Source of the DNA: Maribellus maritimus
GTDB lineage: Bacteria; Bacteroidota; Bacteroidia; Bacteroidales; Prolixibacteraceae
NCBI RefSeq assembly: GCF_022267315.1
Contig: NZ_JAIKLE010000014.1
Location: 1 to 64,000, forward strand
Length of the DNA: 64,000 nt
Direction of reading: 5' to 3'
Under the pieces are notes generated by a model. The model had not been told where the DNA came from. It worked only from the letters and a program-made list of their open reading frames with translations, and did no database searches. Positions 55,276 through 62,572 of the stretch are shown in pieces. Position 1 is the stretch's first letter, and every line of letters starts with the position of its first letter. The translations under genes were made by a program, and so were the position numbers.

Positions 55276-56193
55276 ATGAATATAGAAAATATTGTAATGA
55301 CCGGAGGAACTTCAGGATTTGGTCTGGTAACGGCAAAAAAATTGATTCAGGCAAACAACGTGAATTTAATTATGGGATACAGAAGTAAAGGTGTTAAAGA
55401 TGCCGTGAACTTACCGCTCGAACTTACCAGTTTGCGCAGTGTAAACTCTTTTGCAGAAGAAGTTGTAAAGAGGTTGGGGAAAGATAAAATTGATGCACTT
55501 ATATTCAATGCCGGAATAAATTATCCCAGTATTAATACCTTAACTGAGGATGGAATAGAAATCAATTTCGGCGTGAATCACCTGGCACATTTTTACCTGC
55601 TTCGTTTGCTTATGCCTCATTTATCGGGTAACGCCAAAATAATAATCACAACCAGCGGAACAATCGATCCGGCTACAAATATCTTCGGGTCTCCTCCAAA
55701 ACATGCGAATGCGCTCTGGATGGCTTATCCGGAAATGGATGAAACGCTTGAAGAGGATGACAAAATAAACGGACAACGTGCTTACGCTTCATCCAAACTC
55801 TGTAATCTTTTAACTGCAATACAAATCAAAGAATTACCGGAATCCAAACAAAACAATTGGGAAGGAATAGCTTACGACCCCGGTGTAACGCCGGGGACAG
55901 GATTAGTCCGCTATTCAGATGAAGCAATGAAAATGCTTTCTCAACAATTCACCGACCCAAAAACGAGAAAAGAAAAATTCCCTTTAGCAAACAGCATTGA
56001 AGATGCAGGAAATACATTGGCTGACATAGCATTGGGCTTCATCGAACCTCCTCAAGATAGATATGTTGCTCTCCGTGGAGGTAAAATTACTTTTATGAAT
56101 CCTCCGGGATTGGCTCAGAATAACGAAACAATAAAAAAAGTATGGCAGGATACAGCGTTCATTTTGAACGATAAATTAGGTTTAACCTGTTAA
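55276..56193 (+). CDS. Short-chain dehydrogenase/reductase
   Basis: ATG 55276 preferred over an in-frame GTG at 55267; AGAAAGG lies 8 nt upstream. Cofactor motif TGGTSGFG, then FNAGIN (NAG motif), ITTSGT (Ser) and a YASSK catalytic Tyr/Lys pair in GQRAYASSKLCNLL. The C-terminus ends RGGKITFMNPPGL. 305 residues, in the protochlorophyllide-reductase-like SDR group. Second gene of the first module, 21 nt after the NmrA gene. Confidence 0.88.
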   Translation: MNIENIVMTGGTSGFGLVTAKKLIQANNVNLIMGYRSKGVKDAVNLPLELTSLRSVNSFAEEVVKRLGKDKIDALIFNAGINYPSINTLTEDGIEINFGVNHLAHFYLLRLLMPHLSGNAKIIITTSGTIDPATNIFGSPPKHANALWMAYPEMDETLEEDDKINGQRAYASSKLCNLLTAIQIKELPESKQNNWEGIAYDPGVTPGTGLVRYSDEAMKMLSQQFTDPKTRKEKFPLANSIEDAGNTLADIALGFIEPPQDRYVALRGGKITFMNPPGLAQNNETIKKVWQDTAFILNDKLGLTC

Positions 56194-56268
56194 TCTTAAA
56201 CAATTCATAGTCATTATTGTGTAATAAGTAACGCTAAAAAGATGCTATAAAAACAAATGGATTGAAAC

Positions 56269-57189
56269 ATGACAAATGAATATCCAAAACGAATCAGAAC
56301 AATAACAGAATTTCATCAGTTCAGGAATTTACCAAAACCGGAACATCCTTTGGTTAGCGTGGTCGATTACAGGGATATAAAACACTCTTCCGAAGAAAAC
56401 CGTGTAAGCTGGGTCCTCGACTTTTATTCAATTTCGCTAAAAAGAACTTCAAATGCCAAAATGAGATACGGTCAGCAGGAATATGATTTTGATGAAGGCA
56501 TAATGTTCTTTATGGCTCCCGGCCAGGTGTTTAGTGTTGAAGTGGAAAAAAACACCATCCAAAAACATACCGGGTGGATATTGCTTGTTCACCCTGATTT
56601 TCTGTGGAATACACCATTAGCCCAAACCATCAGGCTGTACGAATTCTTTGGTTATTCGGTAAACGAAGCGTTGTTTCTTTCCGATAAAGAAGAATCGATA
56701 GTCACCGGAATTATGAAAAATATCCAGCAGGAATATCATTCCAATATCGATAAATTCAGTCAGGATATAATCATTGCTCAAATTGAAACACTGCTCAATT
56801 ATTCAGAACGATTTTATCATCGGCAGTTTATTACGCGCAAAATCACCAATCATAAAACGTTAAGTGAGCTGGAAGAAATTCTCACCGAATATTTCAATAG
56901 CGATGATTTGGTTGTGAAAGGATTACCAACTGTCCATCAAATTGCAGAAGCATTAAACATATCGCCCAATTATTTAAGCGGATTACTTAAAACGTTGACC
57001 GGGCAAAGCACACAGCAACATATTCACGAGAAACTGATTGAAAAAGCCAAGGAAAAGCTATCCACCACTAATTTGTCCGTCAGTGAAATTGCCTACGAAC
57101 TGGGCTTTGAGCATCCGCAGTCATTCAGTAAACTATTCAAGACAAAAACGAATGTTTCGCCCCTGGAGTTTCGAAAGTCATTTAATTAA
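56269..57189 (+). CDS. AraC-family regulator (copy 1)
   Basis: Cupin-like N-terminal sensor (YDFDEGIMFFMAPGQVF, GWILLVHPDF) and a two-HTH AraC domain. HTH1 is VHQIAEALNISPNYLSGLLKTLTG; HTH2 plus tail runs from the IHEKLIEKAKEKLS helix to FEHPQSFSKLFKTKTNV and SPLEFRKSFN. It is paralogous to the AraC gene at 59596. The last ~55 residues are almost identical and 40 nt near the 3' end (57134-57173) are identical, while the sensor half is only about half identical. Probable regulator of the 21-bp direct-repeat promoters. Confidence 0.93.
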   Translation: MTNEYPKRIRTITEFHQFRNLPKPEHPLVSVVDYRDIKHSSEENRVSWVLDFYSISLKRTSNAKMRYGQQEYDFDEGIMFFMAPGQVFSVEVEKNTIQKHTGWILLVHPDFLWNTPLAQTIRLYEFFGYSVNEALFLSDKEESIVTGIMKNIQQEYHSNIDKFSQDIIIAQIETLLNYSERFYHRQFITRKITNHKTLSELEEILTEYFNSDDLVVKGLPTVHQIAEALNISPNYLSGLLKTLTGQSTQQHIHEKLIEKAKEKLSTTNLSVSEIAYELGFEHPQSFSKLFKTKTNVSPLEFRKSFN

Positions 57190-57272
57190 AACACGTTTTT
57201 CGGAGCACATTAATACATCGAAAATATTTGGCAGAATGTTATATCTGTATCATGCGGCACAACTATTTGAAA

Positions 57273-57632
57273 TCACTTTTCCTCTTTATATGCAATTTCC
57301 TTTCGATGCTTTAATCCCCAATCTGCCAGATTATCAATAATTGGAAGTAATTTTTGACTATATTCGGTCAATTCATATTTTACCGTAATGGGCCGGGTGT
57401 CTTTTATTGTTCTGCTCACAAGCAGGTTCATTTCCATTTCTTTCAGTTCCCTGCTCAACATCTTCCCTGAAATACCCTCAATATCTTCCAGTAAATCAGA
57501 ATACCGTTTTTCTCCAAAATAGAGAGCCGCTATAATATGCATCTTCCACTTCCCCCCTAAAACATACATCGTGTCTGCTATAGCCATTATTTTATGCCTA
57601 CAGGTTTTAATATCTTCCTTACTGCTTTCCAT
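57273..57632 (-). CDS. HxlR-type winged-helix regulator
   Basis: 119 residues with the HxlR signature: DTMYVLGGKWKMHIIAALYFGEKRYSDL, ISGKMLSRELKEMEMNLLV and TVKYELTEYSQKLLPII. It sits between AraC copy 1 and the nitroreductase and is divergent from the latter. HxlR proteins sense electrophiles or redox state, often through an early cysteine; Cys11 here (KTCRHKI) is in the expected place. A palindrome between the two divergent genes is its likely operator. Confidence 0.9.
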   Translation of the reverse strand: MESSKEDIKTCRHKIMAIADTMYVLGGKWKMHIIAALYFGEKRYSDLLEDIEGISGKMLSRELKEMEMNLLVSRTIKDTRPITVKYELTEYSQKLLPIIDNLADWGLKHRKEIAYKEEK

Positions 57633-57664
57633 AGAATGTTACTTTGTTACCTTAATGAAACTGT

Positions 57665-57713
57665 TACTTTTTGTCACTTGATGACAAAAGTAAATTAAAT
57701 CTATTTAAGTTTG
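57665..57713 (+). promoter_or_regulatory. HxlR operator and nitroreductase promoter
   Basis: The inverted repeat TACTTTTTGTCA (57665-57676) / TGACAAAAGTA (57682-57692) has a one-base bulge and a 5-nt spacer. The -7 match TAAGTTTG follows at 57706-57713, 27 nt before the nitroreductase ATG. The 12 bases GTTACTTTGTTA upstream partly repeat the left arm. Confidence 0.65.
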
Positions 57714-57740
57714 CACATAATAACACAAAAAAATAAGAAC

Positions 57741-58370
57741 ATGGATTTAATTAATGTACTCAATTGGCGATATGCTGTAAAGAAGTTTAACAAGGAAAAA
57801 GTTTCTGAAAAAAATGTTTCCCAGATTATAAGTGCTATATCGCTTTCAGCTTCTTCAACAGGCATTCAACCCTACAGAATTTTCGTAATTAGCAACAAGG
57901 ATATCAGACAGGAATTGGCTAAAGAATCCTTTAACCCGCAAATTACTGAAGCTTCTCATCTTCTTGCTTTTGCTGCCTTTGATTCTGTAACAAAAGAAAG
58001 GATAGCAAATTTAATTCAACTTATGGCCAGTGAAAGAGGTATTCCCGAAGATAATCTGGAAGATTACAAAAACACTCTTGAGTTTCATCTTTTGGGCAGA
58101 ACCAATGAAGAGAATTTTATCTGGTCATCCAAACAAGCCTACATTGCCCTTGGAACAGGATTAATAGCTGCCGCTAACTTAAAAGTAGATGCAACACCAA
58201 TGGAGGGGTTTAATACTGAAAAATTAGACGATTTGTTAAATTTAAAAGAGCAAGGACTGAGAAGTGTTTTGCTCATGGCATTGGGATATCGTGATGCCGA
58301 AAAAGATTTTTTGGCAAACCAGAAAAAAGTTAGGTTGCCCATTAGTGACTTGGTAGTTGAAATAGGATAA
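57741..58370 (+). CDS. Nitroreductase-family flavoprotein
   Basis: ATG 57741 starts MDLINVLNWRYAVKKFN, the nitroreductase R(R/Y)(S/A)-x-(R/K) FMN-phosphate motif. Later elements: SSTGIQPYR, WSSKQAYIALGTGLIAAANL and MEGFNTEKLDDLL, ending LPISDLVVEIG. 209 residues, NfsB/oxygen-insensitive group. Reduces nitro compounds or quinones with NAD(P)H. Divergent from the HxlR gene, a common redox-stress pair. A terminator follows. Confidence 0.92.
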   Translation: MDLINVLNWRYAVKKFNKEKVSEKNVSQIISAISLSASSTGIQPYRIFVISNKDIRQELAKESFNPQITEASHLLAFAAFDSVTKERIANLIQLMASERGIPEDNLEDYKNTLEFHLLGRTNEENFIWSSKQAYIALGTGLIAAANLKVDATPMEGFNTEKLDDLLNLKEQGLRSVLLMALGYRDAEKDFLANQKKVRLPISDLVVEIG

Positions 58371-58487
58371 ATAATCATTCCCATCAAATTACACCTTGAT
58401 TTTTTCAATAGTAATAATTTCAACATAATCTCAAAAGCATGTAAGTAAAAGCTCGAAATCTTTCCATTGGAATCACAAAATAGTATC

Positions 58488-58524
58488 AACTCCGCATTCA
58501 AAAAGAGATTGTGGAGTTTTTTTA
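58488..58524 (+). terminator. Terminator of the nitroreductase gene
   Basis: A 9-bp stem AACTCCGCA / TGTGGAGTT (58488-58496 with 58510-58518, one G-T pair) ends in seven T. Confidence 0.78.
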
Positions 58525-58598
58525 CTCCCCTCCCGGAGCGTTAAACATTACAGAACCTTGCTGAAACAAAAACACGAAAAGGTAAAAATGGAGACAAC

Positions 58599-58658
58599 AA
58601 ATTATTCAAGACAAAAACCAGATTTTAACCATTGGAATTCAGGCAGTCGTTTAATTAG
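58599..58658 (+). pseudogene. Decayed AraC 3' tail (scar 1)
   Basis: Read in frame from 58599 the DNA encodes KLFKTKT, a short divergent stretch with an internal stop, then PLEFRQSFN and a stop codon. This matches the C-terminus of the AraC protein at 59596 almost exactly, and the first 20 nt are identical to 60451-60470. No helix-turn-helix upstream remains. The segment just upstream (58553-58590) resembles the leader of the NmrA gene (GAAC(C/T)TTG(C/T)TGAAACAAAA). The body between leader and tail appears deleted. Confidence 0.75.
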
Positions 58659-58715
58659 AAAAGAGACTGACTCCCTGCAAACTACACTTAAATATAAAAA
58701 AACTATACTTCGAAA

Positions 58716-58775
58716 ATTTGGATACAATTTCCCGACTTTTGGATACTTAAGTGAGGTTTTCATAAACGAACTTTG
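58716..58775 (+). promoter_or_regulatory. Operator-promoter 2: 21-bp-spaced direct repeats plus -7-like box
   Basis: Direct repeats ATTTGGATACAAT (58716-58728) and TTTTGGATACTTA (58737-58749), identical over TTTGGATAC and 21 bp apart. After 18 nt comes GAACTTTG (58768-58775), then 16 nt to the SDR ATG. Geometry equals operator-promoter 1. The half-site core is TTTGGATAC instead of TTTGGCTA, which could reflect the different first HTH of the local AraC copy 2. Confidence 0.72.
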
Positions 58776-58791
58776 TATAAAAAATTGAAAA

Positions 58792-59592
58792 ATGAAAACG
58801 ACACTAATTACAGGGGCATCAAGCGGAATTGGTGAAGCTTTTGCAAAACGATTAGCAAAAGAGAAACACAACTTATTACTCGTTGCACGGTCTGAAATCA
58901 AACTGAAATCATTATGTCAGTCACTCAGCAATCAAAATGGGATTGACGCGCAGTATATTACTGTTGATTTGGCTAAGAAGGACTGCTATAAATTGATAGC
59001 GGATGAAGTCAAAAAGAGAAATCTGGAAGTGAACTGGTTAATTAATAATGCCGGTATCGGTTCTGGTGGTGATATTTTGGAATACAGTCTGGAAGATTAC
59101 CAAAACATGATGCACCTAAATATGGATGCAATGGTAGCTCTCACTTACACTTTTTTACCTCAAATGCGGGCTGCCAAAAACGGAACAATTATCAACGTCA
59201 GTTCTATGGCTGGTTTTGGGGCTATTCCATATATGAACATTTATGCCGCCACAAAAGGATTTGTAAAATATTTTACTGAAGCACTTTGGGAAGAAAACAG
59301 GCTATATAATATCCAAACCATGCTACTCTGTCCTGGAGCAACAGAAACAGGCTTCTTCGATGCAGCAAAAATTGGAAATGAACGGAAAAGCAGTTTTTCA
59401 ACCAAAAATCTGGAAACTCCTGATGCGGTAGTTGAATCTGCGATGAAAGGCCTTCGAAAAAAGTCAATGGTTACAATAAGTGGCTTTCAGAACAAAATAG
59501 CCCGAAGATTGCTTTTTATTGTACCAACCAAGTTTGGATTAAAAATGTGGGGTAACCAAATGCGCAAAAATCTCAAACTGGAAATTAAGTAG
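58792..59592 (+). CDS. Short-chain dehydrogenase/reductase
   Basis: Classical SDR: TGASSGIG cofactor loop, NNAGIG, VSSMAG (Ser) and YAATK (catalytic Tyr/Lys). 266 residues, similar to DltE/YqjQ-type SDRs with a C-terminal hydrophobic segment (RRLLFIVPTKFGLKMW). Directly downstream of operator-promoter 2 and 3 nt before AraC copy 2, so the two form one operon. Confidence 0.92.
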   Translation: MKTTLITGASSGIGEAFAKRLAKEKHNLLLVARSEIKLKSLCQSLSNQNGIDAQYITVDLAKKDCYKLIADEVKKRNLEVNWLINNAGIGSGGDILEYSLEDYQNMMHLNMDAMVALTYTFLPQMRAAKNGTIINVSSMAGFGAIPYMNIYAATKGFVKYFTEALWEENRLYNIQTMLLCPGATETGFFDAAKIGNERKSSFSTKNLETPDAVVESAMKGLRKKSMVTISGFQNKIARRLLFIVPTKFGLKMWGNQMRKNLKLEIK

Positions 59593-59595
59593 CTT

Positions 59596-60510
59596 ATGCA
59601 TCGTAACGAAATCTTACATGTCAAAAACATATCACAGTATTATGATATTAGTGGTTTAGGCAAACCCAGGCATCCGCTGGTAGCTATCTATTCGTTCTCT
59701 GAGATTCCAAAAATTGATATTCAGGAGCCTATTCGATTTACACTTGGTTTGTATGTGGTAACTATCAAACGCGAATGTAACTTCAAATCGCAGTATGGCC
59801 AGACCAGTTATGATTATGATGAGGGGGTTATGGGTTTTACTGCGCCAAATCAAGTTTTTAAGGCTGATGAAGATTTCTATTTCCCTGAACAAGGTTGGTG
59901 CCTGATCTTTCATCCTGATTTTTTGCTTAACTACGAGCTCGCACGAAAAATCAGACAGTATCATTTTTTCGATTATGCGGTAAGCGAAGCACTTATTTTA
60001 TCGGAAGATGAAGAACGGGATATTGTAGATTTGTTTCAAAAAATAAAACAGGAAATAGACCGACCCATTGATAAATTTAGTCAGGACGTACTTATCGCGC
60101 AGTTAGATTTATTGCTTACTTATAGCAACCGTTTTTACAACCGTCAGTTTATAACCAGAAAACCGTTGAACAATCACTTACTTTCGAGGTTTGAAAATCT
60201 TTTGGAAGCTTTCTTCTCAGAGGAAAATCGACATTTGGAAGGTTTACCTACTGTAAGTTATTTTGCTAGTAAATTAAATATTTCAAGCAAATACTTCAGC
60301 GATATGCTCAAGCAACTCACAGGACTCACAGCCCAACAACACATTCATGAAAAACTGATTGAAAAAGCTAAGGAAAAATTATCTGCAACCAATCTGTCTG
60401 TAAGCGAAATTGCCTACGAACTAGGCTTTGAGCATCCGCAGTCGTTCAGTAAATTATTCAAGACAAAAACGAATGTTTCGCCCCTGGAGTTTCGGCAATC
60501 TTTTAACTAA
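59596..60510 (+). CDS. AraC-family regulator (copy 2)
   Basis: Paralogue of copy 1. The cupin-like sensor (YDYDEGVMGFTAPNQVF, GWCLIFHPDF) has about half its residues in common with copy 1. HTH1 differs (VSYFASKLNISSKYFSDMLKQLTG) but HTH2 and the tail are nearly identical. 304 residues. It starts 3 nt after the SDR stop, so it is probably co-transcribed and autoregulated through operator-promoter 2 (inference). Its 3' end is shared with two scars nearby. Confidence 0.93.
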   Translation: MHRNEILHVKNISQYYDISGLGKPRHPLVAIYSFSEIPKIDIQEPIRFTLGLYVVTIKRECNFKSQYGQTSYDYDEGVMGFTAPNQVFKADEDFYFPEQGWCLIFHPDFLLNYELARKIRQYHFFDYAVSEALILSEDEERDIVDLFQKIKQEIDRPIDKFSQDVLIAQLDLLLTYSNRFYNRQFITRKPLNNHLLSRFENLLEAFFSEENRHLEGLPTVSYFASKLNISSKYFSDMLKQLTGLTAQQHIHEKLIEKAKEKLSATNLSVSEIAYELGFEHPQSFSKLFKTKTNVSPLEFRQSFN

Positions 60511-60651
60511 GCTAATTTAAACCACTTTCCTGCAACTATATTAGAATAAGAAACAAAAGAATAAGATCCCAATCACGGAATGATGAATGAACAGTTCAAT
60601 TTCGATTGTACTTAATCAAAACATTCACCAAATCCACTTGTTAATAACCCC

Positions 60652-61890
60652 ATGAATGAAAAACAATCTCCAGAATTTTATAAAACAGGAAAAGGAAGAG
60701 TTAAAATAATACTAATACTTGGTATACTCACCGCTTACGTGCCTTTTTCAATTGACACCTATTTACCTGCAATGACTCACATTGCAGATTATTTCGGTAC
60801 AACGTCGGCAAAAATGACGTTCTCGCTTACGACATTTTTTATTGGATTTGCAACGGGACAAATTTTGTACGGCCCGTTACTCGATTTGTATGGCCGAAAA
60901 ACACCCCTGTACATTGGGTTAGTAATAAGTATCCTTGCAAGTGTTGCGTGTATTTTTGCATGGGATGCAGGCTCATTTATCATCTTCCGTTTTATTCAGG
61001 CACTTGGTGCTTCGGTAGCTTCTGTTTCGGCATTGGCTATGGTGCGCGATTTTTTCCCACCGGAAGAAAGTTCCGGAATTTTTTCGATGCTTGTTTTGGT
61101 TATCGGCAGTTCACCGCTTATTGCTCCAACTCTTGGCGGTTATATCACGGCACACATTGGTTGGCCATGGATTTTCGTGTTCCTTTCGTTAATGGCAGTG
61201 GCTCTTATAAACCTCGTCTTTTTTGTCCTTCCGGTAAATTATTTTCCCGATAAAAACTCAAAACTAAAAATAGCTGTTTTAGTAAAAGATTACTGGGCGA
61301 TACTGAGTAACCCACAATTTATTACCTATGCATTGGCCGGAGCTTTTTCGTTTGCATCGCTGTTTATATACGTTGCCGGATCACCGATTATTTTTATGGA
61401 AAAATACCATATGACAGCACAAAATTTTGGTGTTGTCTTCGCCATGCTTTCGGTTGGTTTCATCGGCGGCAGTCAATTAAATATTCTGGCTTTAAAAAAA
61501 TTCAAAAGTCAGCAAATATTCCAATTTGCTTTGTTGTGCCAAATGTCAATCGCAATGGTCTTTTTTATTGGCATCTTAAATAATTGGTATGGGAGAAACA
61601 CTATCATCGTATTTTTATTCCTGATTTTGTTGTGTTTGGGATTTACGTCACCCAATGGCATTGCTCTTGCACTTTCGCCTATTCAAAAGAACCTGGGAAG
61701 TGCATCGGCTCTGGTCGGAACTATTCGAATTGGAATTGCAGGGCTAACTTCGGGAGGTATTGGTTTGCTAAATGTTTCAGATGGCATCCCAGTAGCAGGA
61801 ATGATGCTTGTCACTGCACTTATCTCTTTTTCTATTTTGGTCATCAATAGAAAACGTATTAGCCTTTTTTCGTTGGTAAAACAAAACTAA
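60652..61890 (+). CDS. Bcr/CflA-family MFS drug exporter
   Basis: Twelve hydrophobic helices. The start has LTAYVPFSIDTYLPAMTHIADYF and the Bcr/CflA loop motif GPLLDLYGRKTPLYIG; MFS motif C-like GSSPLIAPTLGGYI is in helix 5. 412 residues. Exports chloramphenicol-, bicyclomycin- or other small toxic compounds by proton antiport. It has no 21-bp repeat operator of its own and ends one base before a decayed AraC tail, so it seems to have been placed in front of a scar. Confidence 0.92.
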   Translation: MNEKQSPEFYKTGKGRVKIILILGILTAYVPFSIDTYLPAMTHIADYFGTTSAKMTFSLTTFFIGFATGQILYGPLLDLYGRKTPLYIGLVISILASVACIFAWDAGSFIIFRFIQALGASVASVSALAMVRDFFPPEESSGIFSMLVLVIGSSPLIAPTLGGYITAHIGWPWIFVFLSLMAVALINLVFFVLPVNYFPDKNSKLKIAVLVKDYWAILSNPQFITYALAGAFSFASLFIYVAGSPIIFMEKYHMTAQNFGVVFAMLSVGFIGGSQLNILALKKFKSQQIFQFALLCQMSIAMVFFIGILNNWYGRNTIIVFLFLILLCLGFTSPNGIALALSPIQKNLGSASALVGTIRIGIAGLTSGGIGLLNVSDGIPVAGMMLVTALISFSILVINRKRISLFSLVKQN

Positions 61891-61891
61891 C

Positions 61892-61927
61892 CTTTCGCCC
61901 TTGAAATTTACACAATCGTTCAACTGA
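61892..61927 (+). pseudogene. Decayed AraC 3' tail (scar 2)
   Basis: In frame from 61892 the DNA encodes LSPLKFTQSFN followed by TGA, matching the AraC C-terminus (V)SPLEFRQSFN with conservative changes; about 28 of 38 nucleotides match copy 2. It begins one base after the MFS stop and ends 17 nt before operator-promoter 3. No other AraC sequence is present. Confidence 0.7.
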
Positions 61928-61944
61928 CAGAACAAAATTCATTA

Positions 61945-62004
61945 TTTCGGCTAAAACAAAAGTTGTTTCGACTAAAACTGTTTTCTGACTGTGATATAGC
62001 TTTA
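61945..62004 (+). promoter_or_regulatory. Operator-promoter 3: 21-bp-spaced direct repeats plus -7-like box
   Basis: Direct repeats TTTCGGCTAAAAC (61945-61957) and TTTCGACTAAAAC (61966-61978), differing at one base, 21 bp apart. After 18 nt comes TAGCTTTA (61997-62004), one mismatch from TAnnTTTG, then 25 nt to the ATG of the SRPBCC pseudogene. Confidence 0.72.
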
Positions 62005-62029
62005 TTGAGAAAGTCAAAAATAAGAAGAT

Positions 62030-62457
62030 ATGAGCACCACTTATAAAAGAGTTTAGTTACAACGTGCCAATTGAGAACGTTTGGCAGGCTTTAACGGTTA
62101 AGGATAAAATGAGGAAATGGTATTTCCCTCAACTTCAAAAATTTGAACCGGAAGTCGGGTTTAAATTTCAATTTGAGGACGATGGTGCCGGGTACCTAAA
62201 AGAATGGGTTATGACCAAAGTGGTTAAGGGCAGAATGCTGGCGCATAGCTGGGCCTATAAAGGCTATCCGGGGAGCTCAGAGGTTACATTTGATTTGTTT
62301 TCAGAAGAGGGTAAAACCAGGTTAAGGGGTGACTCAAACAGATTTGGAAAGTTTTCCTGACCATCTTCATTTCAAAAGAGAGCGATTTGAATGGGGGTGG
62401 GACAATCTTCTTGGACAAAATTTGAAACACCTTCTCGAAAACAGCAATCATTCCTGA
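62030..62457 (+). pseudogene. SRPBCC (AHSA1-like) protein with two +1 frameshifts
   Basis: The three frames join into one AHSA1-type protein: MSTTYK, then (after one extra A in the run at 62045-62048) EFSYNVPIENVWQAL, WYFPQLQKFEPEVGF and SWAYKGYPGSSEVTFDLF. After one extra G in GGGG near 62327 it continues VTQTDLESFPDHLHFKRERF, EWGWDNLLGQNLKHLLENS and a TGA. Typical AHSA1 proteins have the same order and length (~140). Both changes add one base to a four-base homopolymer, so decay and sequencing error are both possible. Confidence 0.8.
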
Positions 62458-62538
62458 TTTAAAAAAACGCCTGATACCTGAGCTTCTCAACAATACAATA
62501 TTGGGCTTTTTAACAAAGTGGAGTATATTTTTTATGCT

Positions 62539-62546
62539 GAACTTTG
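62539..62546 (+). promoter_or_regulatory. -7-like GAACTTTG box without direct repeats
   Basis: GAACTTTG as in operator-promoters 1 and 2, 26 nt before the SDR ATG. No 21-bp repeats are found at the expected position upstream. Confidence 0.35.
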
Positions 62547-62572
62547 TAGTATAAAATTAAAAACAAAGGAAA

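Noticed and set aside
58588-58788. Small ORF upstream of the SDR at 58792
   Set aside because: It crosses the decayed AraC tail in the wrong frame and its FGY...FGY repeats are just translation of the operator direct repeats.
62458-62538. A fourth 21-bp direct-repeat operator upstream of the SDR at 62573
   Set aside because: Bases at the expected positions do not match each other at a 21-bp offset; only the -7-like box is shared.
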